Positions 1 to 9,165 of a stretch of DNA of 64,000 nt are shown here, piece after piece. The position numbers and the translations under genes were made by a program. This stretch comes from DATMER01 sp034667225 (GTDB lineage: Bacteria > Acidobacteriota > Thermoanaerobaculia > Multivoradales > UBA5704). Location: assembly GCA_034667225.1 (NCBI GenBank), contig JAXDKG010000019.1, forward strand, positions 68,698-132,697, given 5' to 3'. The notes below the pieces were generated by a model. It was not told the DNA's origin. It saw only the letters and a program-made list of their open reading frames with translations, and did no database searches. Position 1 is the first letter of the stretch. Every line of letters begins with the position of its first letter.

Positions 1-1155
1 GGCGCTGCCTGCGATGCGCTCGCCCACTCGGACGCGCTCCCTCTCCCCGCCTTCCACGATCCGTGGGGCGAGCTCGGCGAGCCGGACGCGCAGCTCGCGC
101 TGCCGCCTCTCCGCCTGGCGCAGGCCGCTTCGTCCCAATCGGGCGAGGGCGCGGGCTTTCTCCTCGATCCGATCCCCGGCCGCGGCGAGGCGCATCCGGG
201 CCAGGCTCACGCCCCGCTCGGCGCGGCCCAGGGCCTCGCGGCCGGCGCGTAACGGTTCCAGGGCCTCGCGCAAGAGACGCCGCCGCAGCTCGTCGATCGC
301 CAGCTCGCGGCGGGCCACATGCTCCACCAGGAGCTCGGCCACCTTGGTCGGAGTTTTATAGGAGGAGTGGGCCACCTCGTCGGCGATGGATCGGTCGATC
401 TCGTGCCCCAGACCTGTCAGAACCGGGAACGGCGCCATGGCGATCGCCTCGGCGATGGCCCGGCTGTCGAACACCGCGAGATCGCTCCGCGAGCCGCCGC
501 CGCGAATCAGGACGGCCAGATCGATGGGCAGGCCACGGAGGGAGGACAGGGCCGAGACCACCTCGCGCTCGGCTTCCTTTCCCTGTACCGAGGCGTGCAC
601 GAAGATCACCCGGAAGCCGTAGCCGCTCTCCTGCAGTCCGGAGAGGAAGTCATGGTAGGCAGCGCTTCCGTGCGAAGTGATCAGCGCGATGTCCAGGGGC
701 AGGTCGGGCATCGGCAGGGAGCGGTTGCGCTCCAGGAGGCCGGCCGCGGCCAGGGCGGCCAGCGTCTCGCGCCGGCGCTGCTCGAGCAGCCCCAGGGTGA
801 AGGCCGGGTCCACGTCCCTGACGCAGATCTGGATGCGGCCGGCCGGAGCGTAGAAGTCGAGGCTCCCGCGGACGCGCACCTGCATGCCATCCCTGAGCTG
901 CTGCCCGGAGGCGCCGAGGACGCGGCGGACGCGCAGGAGGTCGCCCTTCCAGATCACCCCCTCCAGCTTGCCGACGATCTCGTCGCGCTCCCCCTTCTCC
1001 ACCAGCTCAAAGTAGAGGTGTCCGCGCTGGCTGGGGCGGACGCGCTGCGCCTCCCCTACGACCCAGACGGCGGAGAAAGCCTCGCCGAGGAAGTCGCGGA
1101 CCTCTCCGCAGAGCTGGGAGACCGAGTACGTGGGCTCGAGCAGGGGGAGGTTCAA
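1..1155 (-). CDS. xseA: Exodeoxyribonuclease VII large subunit (3' end beyond window)
   Basis: Large subunit of exonuclease VII, the cytoplasmic nuclease that degrades single-stranded DNA to acid-soluble oligonucleotides together with XseB. Translation opens NLPLLEPTYSVSQL, followed by an OB-fold region with RGHLYFEL, then the catalytic-domain motifs ITSHGSAAYHDFL, LIRGGGSRSDLAVFD and GLGHEIDRSIAD, and a long Arg/Glu/Leu-rich helical region. About 385 residues are inside the window and the C-terminus is missing. The likely start is TTG at 1155, giving a 3-base overlap with the stop of the upstream gene (TTGA), so the two are probably translationally coupled. Family assignment is firm; the TTG start is inferred from the overlap and the conserved N-terminus. 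Confidence 0.93.
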   Translation of the reverse strand, partial: MNLPLLEPTYSVSQLCGEVRDFLGEAFSAVWVVGEAQRVRPSQRGHLYFELVEKGERDEIVGKLEGVIWKGDLLRVRRVLGASGQQLRDGMQVRVRGSLDFYAPAGRIQICVRDVDPAFTLGLLEQRRRETLAALAAAGLLERNRSLPMPDLPLDIALITSHGSAAYHDFLSGLQESGYGFRVIFVHASVQGKEAEREVVSALSSLRGLPIDLAVLIRGGGSRSDLAVFDSRAIAEAIAMAPFPVLTGLGHEIDRSIADEVAHSSYKTPTKVAELLVEHVARRELAIDELRRRLLREALEPLRAGREALGRAERGVSLARMRLAAAGDRIEEKARALARLGRSGLRQAERRQRELRVRLAELAPRIVEGGERERVRVGERIAGSA

Positions 1156-1697
1156 TGGTAGGACTTGAGCTCCTTGACCGAGCCCAGAGGGATCCCCTCC
1201 GCCCACTCGACCGCTTTCTTCTCGCCGCCCGTCAGCTTGTGGAGGAAGTCGACAGCCTCGTCGCGCTCCCGGAACAGGCGCCAGATGAAGGTATGGCCGG
1301 CGGGAGCGGTGAAGTAGGTGTAGCTCTTGGCCCCCTGGGAGAGGTCGAACCCGAGGTTCGACTCGCCGTTGACGCCCACGCAGGCCACGGCAACGGCGCG
1401 GCAGGCGAGGGTCAGGGCCTTGATGGCGTCCTCGTAGTCCCCCAGCTCCTCGCGCGACAGCGGCGAGTGGTACACCGCGATGCGCGAGCCGTCCTCCTCG
1501 GCAAGAAGGTTGTAGGGGATGTCTTTGCGGTCCATGGCGTCCTTGGTTTCGCTCGTGGTCACGAAGACGTCCTCGGTGCCGGTCACCTTGTAGGTGATGG
1601 CATAGACGTCCTTCTCGAGCTGCGAGAACGCTTCGGCGAGGATGCTCTCATCCTCGACCGTGAAGTAGTACAGGCGATTCATCATTCGTCGAGCCAT
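1152..1697 (-). CDS. Hypothetical protein upstream of xseA
   Basis: 181-residue soluble protein with no signal peptide or membrane segment. I do not recognise the family. It begins MARRMMNRLYYFTVED and has a middle section rich in Val/Ala (KALTLACRAVAVACVGV) and an aromatic stretch (SYTYFTAPAGHTFIWRLF). The ATG at 1697 has a GGAGG ribosome site about nine bases upstream, which supports this start over the two internal Met codons. It overlaps the TTG start of xseA by three bases and is therefore probably the first gene of an xseA operon. A role linked to xseA is suggested only by this coupling. Confidence 0.8.
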   Translation of the reverse strand: MARRMMNRLYYFTVEDESILAEAFSQLEKDVYAITYKVTGTEDVFVTTSETKDAMDRKDIPYNLLAEEDGSRIAVYHSPLSREELGDYEDAIKALTLACRAVAVACVGVNGESNLGFDLSQGAKSYTYFTAPAGHTFIWRLFRERDEAVDFLHKLTGGEKKAVEWAEGIPLGSVKELKSYH

Positions 1698-1876
1698 GCG
1701 GCTGATCCTCCAGACCGGGTGTCGCTTGTGCGTGGGATGGGGGCGGGTAACTCGCCCCGTCGAGCCATTGTAACAAATGCCGCGTCGGGAACATTCGCGA
1801 TTTGGTGGGTTGACCGGGCAACGGGGACCATGGCAGGATATTGCCCATCGACACGACGCGAGAGGGACGACGATAC

Positions 1877-2260
1877 ATGGACCAGGAATTGATCGCCTAT
1901 CTGGACAAGCGGTTTGACGCGATTGACCAGCGGTTCGACGCGATTGACCAGCGGTTTGGAGCGATTGACAAGCGGTTTGGCGCGGTTGACCAGCGGTTCG
2001 ATGCGGCTGACAAGCGGATGGACGGGCTGGAAGGAGCTATCCGTGCAAACGGAGTCGAGATCGAAGGTCTACGAGGAGACATCAAGCAGGTTGCGGAGGG
2101 AGTCGCCGCGGGCAATGAGAATCTCGCATCCTTCCGGGCCGAGGTCTACGAAAAGTTCGACGACATGCGCCAGTTGTTCCACACGTCCCACTCCAACCTG
2201 CACCTCCGCGTCAGTGCTCTGGAAGCCCGGCGGGCGAAGAAGGTGGAGCGTCGAACCTGA
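1877..2260 (+). CDS. Small coiled-coil protein with heptad repeats
   Basis: 127-residue protein that is almost entirely predicted coiled coil. After MDQELIAYLDK comes a run of seven-residue units of the form RFDAIDQ / RFGAIDK / RFGAVDQ, then KRMDGLEGAIRANG and a second helical section ending HLRVSALEARRAKK. ATG at 1877 is preceded by AGAGGG; an upstream in-frame start at 1841 lacks this. Such repeats occur in short bacterial coiled-coil proteins and phage tail-fibre-like proteins; no specific function can be assigned. It ends one base before the convergent stop of the next gene. It is divergent from the xseA operon, so 1698-1876 probably carries both promoters. Confidence 0.7.
   Translation: MDQELIAYLDKRFDAIDQRFDAIDQRFGAIDKRFGAVDQRFDAADKRMDGLEGAIRANGVEIEGLRGDIKQVAEGVAAGNENLASFRAEVYEKFDDMRQLFHTSHSNLHLRVSALEARRAKKVERRT
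1910..2014 (+). repeat. Five tandem 21-bp coding repeats
   Basis: Five consecutive 21-bp units, each close to CGGTTTGACGCGATTGACCAG, starting at 1910, 1931, 1952, 1973 and 1994. Each unit encodes one coiled-coil heptad, so the repeat lies exactly in the reading frame. The second unit differs from the first by a single T/C change, which points to recent slippage or unequal crossing-over, while units 3-5 have drifted further. Copy-number variation between strains is expected. Confidence 0.85.
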
Positions 2261-2908
2261 TCAGCGGCTGCCGGCCAGATAGGCGTCGAGCTGGCTCCGC
2301 TCTTCCGCGGTGAGCTCGGCATCCTCCAGAAGATAGCTCTCCCCGGCCGGTGGGAGCGGCACCACGGCGTTCGAGAGCGCCTGGTTCAGCCTCTCGCAGT
2401 CGAGCTCGGGAGCGAGCAGCACCGGTATCCGATCGCAGAACCCCACTACCTGACTTGCAATCCCGCTCTGGATCTTGACCCGCATCTGCTTGGGGAGCTG
2501 CTCGGTGGTGATCACGTAGGCGCCGGGCTCGCGGGTCACCCTCACCCTTCCTTCCAGGGTCGCGGCCTGCGGCGGAACCAGCACGTCGTCCTGCAGCCGG
2601 GTGGCGGCCATGCCCGCTACGTCCAGGTCGGCCACGAGCCGGCCCTTGCCCAGGAATTCCACCCGCAGCTCGGCCGTGTGGCTGCCCCCCGGCCCCGGCT
2701 CCAGCCTCAGGAAGTGGCTGCGCAGCGTCATGTTGCTCTTCGGCGACGAGAGCTGGATCGTCAACGGACCCTGCTCGATCGGAGCGATCTCCGGGATGAT
2801 CTCGGGATAGCTCCGGTTGAACCGCTCGAAGCGGAACTGGCCCGGGGTTATCGCAGGGGTAGCCCCCAGAAGGAGGACGGCAGATACAACGAGAAGAAGA
2901 CGGCGCAT
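2261..2908 (-). CDS. Secreted hypothetical protein
   Basis: About 215 residues with a clear signal peptide (MRRLLLVVSAVLLLGATPAI). The mature part is rich in beta-forming residues and has two Cys residues (GFCDRIPVL and ELDCERLNQAL), possibly a disulfide. The family is not recognised. The second in-frame ATG (2908) is chosen because an AGAGG site sits six bases upstream; ATG at 2914 would overlap that site. It follows the two VWFA genes by nine bases on the same strand, so it is probably the last gene of that operon and may act with them in the envelope. Confidence 0.75.
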   Translation of the reverse strand: MRRLLLVVSAVLLLGATPAITPGQFRFERFNRSYPEIIPEIAPIEQGPLTIQLSSPKSNMTLRSHFLRLEPGPGGSHTAELRVEFLGKGRLVADLDVAGMAATRLQDDVLVPPQAATLEGRVRVTREPGAYVITTEQLPKQMRVKIQSGIASQVVGFCDRIPVLLAPELDCERLNQALSNAVVPLPPAGESYLLEDAELTAEERSQLDAYLAGSR

Positions 2909-2917
2909 CGACATCCT

Positions 2918-5470
2918 CTAAGGATAGTACCCTCTCGCCGTCCTCACCTTCCCACCGCGCTTCACCCGCACTTCGATCGGACGGTAGCCGTACTCGTCCG
3001 CGGACTTCTCCGACTCGTACGCCAGGTAATAGCGGCTGCGCAGCTCGCGCTCGATCTCGCCGTAGACCTCGCCCAGCTCCTCGGACCGCTCCACGAAGTA
3101 GACCTTGCCGCCCGTCGACTCGGACAGGTTCGAGAGGTGGCTCCGCACTTCGAAGCTGAGCGTCGGCACGTTGAGGGCAATGGCATAGATCGCCACACCG
3201 CTCCTCTGGGCGTACTCCAGGGCGCGCTCCCAGGGCGTGTTGCTGGCCGTGTCCTCGCCGTCCGTGAGAAGGATCAGCGCGCGCTGGCCGCGGTAGCCGC
3301 GGAAGTAGTAGAGGGCGGTGATCAGACCGTCGTAGAGCGCCGTCCTCCCCGCCGCCCGCATGCCCTCCAACGACTCGCTGACAGCCTCGATGTCGTCCGT
3401 GGGGGGCATGGTCAGGTAGGGCCGGGTCGAGAATCCGACCCCGAAGGCACGGTCCTTGGCCTTGAGCTTGCGCAGGAAGCCGTCGGCCGCGCGCTGCGCT
3501 TCGACCAGGGAGGAGGCCATGGAGGTCGAGGTGTCGATCACGAAGCCCAGGGTGAGGGGCAGGTTCTCCACCAGCTCGAAGCGCGAGACCGACTGCGGCT
3601 TTCCGGACTCCAGGACCTCGAAGTCCCCGGCCGCGAGCCCGCGCACCAGATTACCGCCGTCCGTCACCGTCGCGAACAGCTCGACCAGGTTGACGTCGAC
3701 CTGCTCCATATTCTCGGGCGCCCGCAGGAAGCGCACGGTCTCGGTCCGCCGGCCGTCGTCGAGCTGCGCCACGACCGTCAGGTGGACGATCGGATCTTCC
3801 GGGACGTCCACGTCCGCCTGCCAGGGGGGAGCGGACAGGGTCGTGACCGTGTGGTCGTTGACCTTGAGCTCGACCAGTTCGACGCGGTTCTCGTCGGGCA
3901 CGGCCACCTCGGCCCGCACCCGGACCTTCCGGCCGATCCGGGCCCCCTCGGCAGGCTCCGTGATCATGACGCGGAAGGCGCCGCGGGTCTGGTTGATCAT
4001 GACCTCGTCCGAGGCCACCAGCCCGCCGGCTTCGTCGTACCCCTCCACCTTCACCACCTGCTCGCGGGGAGCCGGCGCCAGGCGCACCTCGGCGGAGTAC
4101 GGCGGCTTGGTGCGGGAAAACTGGGGCTCGCCGTCCACCAGGAAGACCACTTTGACGATCCGCTCGCCGTTGACCATGGCATCGGCCCGCCAGGTGCCGA
4201 GCACCACCTCGTCGATCGGCGGCACCAGGACCAGGCTGTCCTTGCCGGCCAGGGTGAGGGGGATCATCTCGCCCTGCGCTGCAGACAGGGTCGAGGCGCG
4301 CGCCAGCCGTGCCTCCGGCTTTTCAGGCACCAGGAAACCCCGCGCCATCCGCGCCTCGGCTCCGCTGACCTCGTCCCGCACCTTCATCCGCAGCAGGAAG
4401 GGCTGATCCGGACGGAGCCGGCGCTCGAGCAGCAGGGCGATGGCACCTTCCGGGGGAGGCGGCAGCCGGAAACGCATCCGGAACTCCTCGAAAGACTGCC
4501 CCTCGCGCTCGATCGTGCCCTCTACCGTGAGCTTGATCCGGTCCTTGCCGTCCTCGTTGACCACCCCGACGCCCCCTTCCCGTCCCGGGGGCGCGAGCCC
4601 GACCAGGATGCGGGAGACCAGACGCTGCCCCTGCTTGTCCGGGAAGTCGAGATCGAGGCTCTCCAGGGCAAGGCGGGGGGGCGGCGGCGCGACTCGGGTC
4701 GCCGCGGCCGAGCGCGCCCAGGCGGCGAGGTCGGCCGGACGGGCCAGGAAGCCCGCCCGGTCCTGCGGCCGGGTCCAACGGAACGCGGCGTACGTCTGCT
4801 CCTGGATCTTCCCGTCCGACTTCCGGTTGATTCCGCCCACGCTGGCCAATACCTTGCCGCGCAGGCCGTCGATCCCGGTAGCCTCGTCGACCTTGACCGA
4901 GTCGGGGCAGAAGAAGCGGTCGATGCGCTTGCCGCCGACCCCCAGGGTTTCGTACTGGTCGAGCCAGTTCCCCATGTCGGCGGTGTAAAGCGCCCGCTTC
5001 GAATCGATCGGCAGCCAGAGACGGAAGGGCTCGTCGGGCGACGGACGGAAGAGGACCAGCCGGCGAAGGTTTGGAACGGCGCCGTAGGTCCAGATCTCCA
5101 GCGGCTTGAACGCGTTGCCGCAGTCGATCACGAGCTTCTCCGCGGGCGGCCCCTGGAGGAACAGGAGCTGCCCGCGGGCGTCCGAAGGCGAGCGCTCCTC
5201 GAACGCGAGCCGCCGCCGGAGCTCTATGCCTTCGCGTAGCTCGTTGGCCGGCGTCTCGGGCATCGGATCGGCCAGGAAGCGCTCGATGAAGGCGTCGCGC
5301 CCCGCCTCGTCGAGAGCGATCAGCTCCGCCTGTTGCTCGGGCGTGAGCAGCAGGCCGGGACCGTCCTGGAGGAAGGCCCGCTGTTGCTCGGGCCAGAGGA
5401 CGGGTTCCTCGGCGGCCAGGATTGGACTGGCCGCGAGCAGAGCGATCCCCAAGAGCCCCCCGAACCTCAC
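2918..5470 (-). CDS. Secreted GWxTD/VWFA-related domain protein (copy 2)
   Basis: 850-residue exported protein of the acidobacterial VWFA-related family. Order: signal peptide (RFGGLLGIALLAASPILA), a region around residues 95-120 with GQLLFLQGPPAEK and KPLEIWTYG that resembles the GWxTD domain, several beta-sandwich-like segments, the family motif VRGLAAGDFEVLESGK, then a von Willebrand A domain from about residue 635 with an intact metal-ion-dependent adhesion motif DTSTS. It ends in a short RTARGYYP tail. The GTG start overlaps the stop of the upstream paralogue by four bases (GTGA). The two proteins are clearly a tandem duplication. They probably bind a partner outside the cytoplasmic membrane; the ligand is unknown. 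Confidence 0.9.
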   Translation of the reverse strand: MRFGGLLGIALLAASPILAAEEPVLWPEQQRAFLQDGPGLLLTPEQQAELIALDEAGRDAFIERFLADPMPETPANELREGIELRRRLAFEERSPSDARGQLLFLQGPPAEKLVIDCGNAFKPLEIWTYGAVPNLRRLVLFRPSPDEPFRLWLPIDSKRALYTADMGNWLDQYETLGVGGKRIDRFFCPDSVKVDEATGIDGLRGKVLASVGGINRKSDGKIQEQTYAAFRWTRPQDRAGFLARPADLAAWARSAAATRVAPPPPRLALESLDLDFPDKQGQRLVSRILVGLAPPGREGGVGVVNEDGKDRIKLTVEGTIEREGQSFEEFRMRFRLPPPPEGAIALLLERRLRPDQPFLLRMKVRDEVSGAEARMARGFLVPEKPEARLARASTLSAAQGEMIPLTLAGKDSLVLVPPIDEVVLGTWRADAMVNGERIVKVVFLVDGEPQFSRTKPPYSAEVRLAPAPREQVVKVEGYDEAGGLVASDEVMINQTRGAFRVMITEPAEGARIGRKVRVRAEVAVPDENRVELVELKVNDHTVTTLSAPPWQADVDVPEDPIVHLTVVAQLDDGRRTETVRFLRAPENMEQVDVNLVELFATVTDGGNLVRGLAAGDFEVLESGKPQSVSRFELVENLPLTLGFVIDTSTSMASSLVEAQRAADGFLRKLKAKDRAFGVGFSTRPYLTMPPTDDIEAVSESLEGMRAAGRTALYDGLITALYYFRGYRGQRALILLTDGEDTASNTPWERALEYAQRSGVAIYAIALNVPTLSFEVRSHLSNLSESTGGKVYFVERSEELGEVYGEIERELRSRYYLAYESEKSADEYGYRPIEVRVKRGGKVRTARGYYP

Positions 5471-7998
5471 TGGTAGTACCCTCGCGACGTCCGTGCCTTG
5501 AGCCCGCGCTTCACCTTCACCTCCACCTCCCGGAAGACGCCGGGCTTGGCTCCGGCCTGGTTGGAGTTGTAGGCCACGAGATACCGGCTGCGCAGCTCGC
5601 GCTCGATCTGCGCGTAGATGGCGGGAAGCTCCTCGGCCTTGCTGGTGAAGAAGGACTTGCCGCCGCTCGTCTCGGCCAGCTCGGACAGCTTGTTCCGCAG
5701 GCCGCCTCCCACCCCCAGGTTGAAGCCGATGGCATAGACCGCCACGCCGCTGCGCCGCGCGTACTCGAGCGCGTCGTTGTAGGCGATATAGCTGGCGTTG
5801 TCGTCGCCATCCGAGAGCAGCACCAGGGCGCGCTGCCCTTTCATGCCGCGGAAGTAATAGAGGCTGTGCACGAGGGCGTCGTGGAGCGCGGTGTCGCCCA
5901 CGGCCTGCAGGTCTTCGAAAGATCGCACCACCGCCTCGACGTCGTCGGTGGGCGGCATGTTGAGCCGCGGCTGGGAGGAGAAGCTCACGGCGAAGCTGCG
6001 GTCGCGCGGCGTCATCACTCCTTTGAGGAAGGCGGCCGCCGCGTCCTGCGCCTGAACCAGCGAAGACCGCATGGAGCCCGAGGTGTCGAGCAGGATGCCG
6101 ACCGTGAGGGGCAGGTTCTCCACCAGCTCGAACTTGGTGATCTCCTGCTTCTTGCCCGACTCCAGCACCTCGAAGTCGTCCTGCGTCAGCCCGCGGACCA
6201 ACTCCCCGGCGCGGTCGGTCACCGCCACATACAGCTCGACGAGGTTGACCTCCAGCTCCTCGAAGTACTGCGGCGCCCGCACGAAGCGCACGGTCTCGGC
6301 GCGGCTGCCGTCGTCCAGGGTCGCACTCACGGTGATGTAGGCCATCTCCTCGTTCGGCACGTTGACATCAGCTTGCCAGGGAGCCTTGTCCAAGGTGGCC
6401 GCCACCTGGTCGTTGACCTTGAACTCGACCGACTCGATGCGGCGGCCGTCCGGCACGCTGACCTCGGCCTTGACCGGCAGCTTGCCGGGCGCCACGCGGG
6501 CCCCCTTGGCCGGATCCATGATGAAGACCGCGAGCGCGCCACGCGGCTGGTTGAGGATCACCTCGTCGGCCGCCACCAGCTTGCCCTCGGCGTCGTACCC
6601 TTCCGCCCGCACGATCTGCTCGGTGGGGAAGCGGCTCAGGCGCAACTCGGCCGAAAACGGCGGGGTCGTCTTGATGAGCTGCTGCACGCCGTCGATCTTG
6701 AAGACGACCTTCTGGATGCGCTTGCCCGTGACCAGGGCGTCGGCGCGCCAGACCCCCAGCACCACATCGGTCGGCGGCGGCAGGAGCAGCAGGCTGTCGC
6801 GGCCCCGGCCGACTTCCTCGGGCAACAGGGGCGAGCCCAGGTTCGACACTCCGGCCTCCTCCAGGTCGTCGCCCGTGGGGCTCAGGGGAACACGGAAGGC
6901 CCGGACGATCCGCGCCTCGGTGCCGCTCCCCTCGTCCTTGATGCGGAGCCGCATTACGAACGACTCCCCGGGGCGGAGCTGCTGCTCCGACACCAGCGAG
7001 ACCGGGGTGGCCGGATCGGGGGCCGGCAGCCGGTAACGGACGCGGAACTCCTCGAACGGGCGGCCGTCGCTCTCCAGCATGCCGTCCATGCTGAGGACGA
7101 CCTCGGGCTTCTTACCCTCCCCGGTTACCTGGGGCTTGAGCCCGCCCGGCGGCACGGCGACATAGGTGCGCACCGTTATGCGCTGCTTCTCCATGTCCGG
7201 GAAGCGGAAATCGAGAGAGGTGACCTCCAGCGCGGGCGGCGGCTCGGGCACATCGGTGGCCGCGGCAGCCCGCGCCCAGGCCGCGAGGTCCTTGGGCGGA
7301 GCGAGGAAGCCGCTCGCATCCTTCGGCTTGATCCACGCGAGGTTCGGGTTTTCCGTGGCCCCGGTGAGCCCGCGGACGCCGGTCGCCTCGTCCACCTCCG
7401 TCACGTCCTTGCAGTTCTGGAGGTCGATGCGCTTGATGTAGTAGTGCGCGCGCAGCTCCTCCCACTGCTGCATCCAGTACTCCATCATGTCGGTGTAGAG
7501 CGCCTTCTTGGAGTCGGTGGGGAGCCAGAGCTTCCAGGGCGCGGATGCCGAGGGCTTGAAGACGACGAGCTTCTTCTCTTCCGGCTTGCCGTCTTTGCCC
7601 TTGTCTCCGTGATAGGTCCAGATCTCCAGCGGCTCGAAGACGAAGCCGCAGTCGAGCGCCTTCGTCGCCGCCGGAGCGCCGTTCAGGAACAGGATCTGCG
7701 CCCGCATGTCGAGCGGCGAGGCGTATTTGGCCACGGCGAGCCGCTGCCGGCGCTCGATCCCGGTCTTGAGCAACGGATCGCGCTCCAGGAACTCGCGGAT
7801 CCATTTGTCCCGCCCCGCTTCGTCGAGGGCTCTGAGCTCGGCGCGCTGCTCCGCCGTGAGGAGCAGGGCCGGACCGTCCTGGAAGAAGGCGCGCTGCGGC
7901 TCGGGCCACTTCAGGGGGTCGTCGGACGGAGCGGACTGGGCGGCGGCGATTCCTGAAAAAAGGACACAGAGGGCAAGAAAGCTTCTAATAGGTCTCAC
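5467..7998 (-). CDS. Secreted GWxTD/VWFA-related domain protein (copy 1)
   Basis: 843-residue paralogue of the downstream gene with the same architecture: signal peptide (SFLALCVLFSGIAAAQS), the shared WPEPQRAFFQDGPALLLT segment, a GWxTD-like region (MRAQILFLNGAPAATK, EPLEIWTYH), family motif VRGLTQDDFEVLESGK, and a C-terminal VWA domain from about residue 635 with DTSGS. The C-terminus is RTSRGYYQ, matching the RTARGYYP of its neighbour. GTG at 7998 has GAGGT about seven bases upstream. It is the first gene of an apparent three-gene operon (7998 to 2261) of exported proteins. The VWA domain is expected to bind a divalent cation and a protein ligand; no specific function is known to me. Confidence 0.9.
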   Translation of the reverse strand: MRPIRSFLALCVLFSGIAAAQSAPSDDPLKWPEPQRAFFQDGPALLLTAEQRAELRALDEAGRDKWIREFLERDPLLKTGIERRQRLAVAKYASPLDMRAQILFLNGAPAATKALDCGFVFEPLEIWTYHGDKGKDGKPEEKKLVVFKPSASAPWKLWLPTDSKKALYTDMMEYWMQQWEELRAHYYIKRIDLQNCKDVTEVDEATGVRGLTGATENPNLAWIKPKDASGFLAPPKDLAAWARAAAATDVPEPPPALEVTSLDFRFPDMEKQRITVRTYVAVPPGGLKPQVTGEGKKPEVVLSMDGMLESDGRPFEEFRVRYRLPAPDPATPVSLVSEQQLRPGESFVMRLRIKDEGSGTEARIVRAFRVPLSPTGDDLEEAGVSNLGSPLLPEEVGRGRDSLLLLPPPTDVVLGVWRADALVTGKRIQKVVFKIDGVQQLIKTTPPFSAELRLSRFPTEQIVRAEGYDAEGKLVAADEVILNQPRGALAVFIMDPAKGARVAPGKLPVKAEVSVPDGRRIESVEFKVNDQVAATLDKAPWQADVNVPNEEMAYITVSATLDDGSRAETVRFVRAPQYFEELEVNLVELYVAVTDRAGELVRGLTQDDFEVLESGKKQEITKFELVENLPLTVGILLDTSGSMRSSLVQAQDAAAAFLKGVMTPRDRSFAVSFSSQPRLNMPPTDDVEAVVRSFEDLQAVGDTALHDALVHSLYYFRGMKGQRALVLLSDGDDNASYIAYNDALEYARRSGVAVYAIGFNLGVGGGLRNKLSELAETSGGKSFFTSKAEELPAIYAQIERELRSRYLVAYNSNQAGAKPGVFREVEVKVKRGLKARTSRGYYQ

Positions 7999-8085
7999 GG
8001 ACTACCTCGTTCGCAAGGCCGGTGCCATAGGATGGGGATCAACCTTGGCACCGGCGCCCGGAGAGACTACTATGGGCGCTGTCCT

Positions 8086-9165
8086 ATGCCTAAGCACGTC
8101 CGCAACGCACCGATCCGGACCTGGGAGAGTGGCGACATCGTCCAGGGCTTCGCGCTCCTGACGAAGAAGGAGCAGCGCCAGGACCGCAACGGTAAAAGCT
8201 TTCTGGACATGGAGATCGCCGACGCCAGCGGCTCCATGACGGCCAAGGTCTGGTCGGACAGCCCGGCGCTCAGCGCCGTGTTCGAGCCCCACAAGTTCAT
8301 CGCTTTCCGCGGCTCGGTCAAGAACTATCGCGACCAGCTTCAGCTCAGCATCGACGACTGCCGCGAGACCACGGACGACGACCGGCGCTTCGGATTCGAC
8401 GAATCTCAGCTCATCCCGTCCACTCGCGAGGACATCGATGATCTCTGGATGCGACTCACCCGGATCTGCGAAGAGAAGGTCGAGCGTCCCATCCTGAGAC
8501 GGCTCGCGGCCGAGACGCTGGCCATCCACGGCCAGGCTCTGCGCGAGCACCCGGCGGCCAAGGCCATGCACCACGCCTACCGCGGCGGTCTTCTGGAGCA
8601 CGTGGTCTCGATGGCGGAGCTGGCCCTGCAGGTCTGCGCGCACTACCGCGACCTCGACCGCGACCTCGTCCTGGTCGGAGTGCTGTTCCACGACCTCGGC
8701 AAGCTGCACGAGCTCGGGGCCATGCCCGCCAACGACTACACGGTGGTCGGGCGGCTGGTCGGGCATGTCGTCATCGGCCGCGATCTCCTGCGGGACCGCT
8801 GCGCCGCGATCGAGGACTTCCCCGCCGACCTGCAGCTCCTCCTGGAGCACATGGTCCTCTCGCACCAGGGGAAGAAGGAGTTCGCCTCACCCGTCGAGCC
8901 GATGACCGCCGAGGCCGTCGTCCTCCACTTCATCGACGACCTGGACTCCAAGCTGAACCAGCTCCGCGCCTCAAGGGAGGCCACCCCCGGCATGGTCTAT
9001 CACCGCGGCATGGGCCGCTATGTCTACCTGCCGCCGCTGCCCGAGCCGGAAGAGCCCTGCGTCGAAATGCTGTCGCTGGATGGAGACGGCCAGGCTACAC
9101 TGGTGGAGACCGAGGAATTGCGGGACCTGGAAGTCCAAGCGCCGCTGTTCCAGGGGATTGACTGA
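8086..9165 (+). CDS. YhaM-like 3'-5' exoribonuclease (OB fold + HD domain)
   Basis: 359-residue cytoplasmic protein. Residues about 10-95 form an OB-fold nucleic-acid-binding domain (NGKSFLDMEIADASGSMTAK), followed by an HD-type metal-dependent hydrolase with the His of MHHAYRGGLLEHV, the HD pair at 202-203 in VLFHDLGK, HMVLSHQGKKEF and the final Asp in IDDLDSKLNQL. This combination is that of YhaM/CBF1-type 3'-5' exoribonucleases. ATG 8086 gives the conserved N-terminus directly; ATG 8032 is an in-frame alternative 18 codons upstream. Its stop overlaps the start of a VapB-like gene by one base, so nuclease and toxin-antitoxin genes are probably co-transcribed. Confidence 0.88.
   Translation: MPKHVRNAPIRTWESGDIVQGFALLTKKEQRQDRNGKSFLDMEIADASGSMTAKVWSDSPALSAVFEPHKFIAFRGSVKNYRDQLQLSIDDCRETTDDDRRFGFDESQLIPSTREDIDDLWMRLTRICEEKVERPILRRLAAETLAIHGQALREHPAAKAMHHAYRGGLLEHVVSMAELALQVCAHYRDLDRDLVLVGVLFHDLGKLHELGAMPANDYTVVGRLVGHVVIGRDLLRDRCAAIEDFPADLQLLLEHMVLSHQGKKEFASPVEPMTAEAVVLHFIDDLDSKLNQLRASREATPGMVYHRGMGRYVYLPPLPEPEEPCVEMLSLDGDGQATLVETEELRDLEVQAPLFQGID

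Noticed and set aside
319..1161. Open frame of 280 codons on the + strand
   Set aside because: It lies antisense to xseA, whose protein motifs are clear; the frame is open only because of high GC.
1810..1841. Possible sigma-70 promoter TTGACC with GGATAT upstream of the coiled-coil gene
   Set aside because: Spacing is 20 bases, too long, and the -10 is poor.
2678..5239. Open frame of 853 codons on the + strand
   Set aside because: Antisense to the VWFA gene at 2918-5470; composition is His/Arg/Gln-rich as expected of a shadow frame.
5422..7956. Open frame of 844 codons on the + strand
   Set aside because: Antisense shadow of the VWFA gene at 5467-7998.
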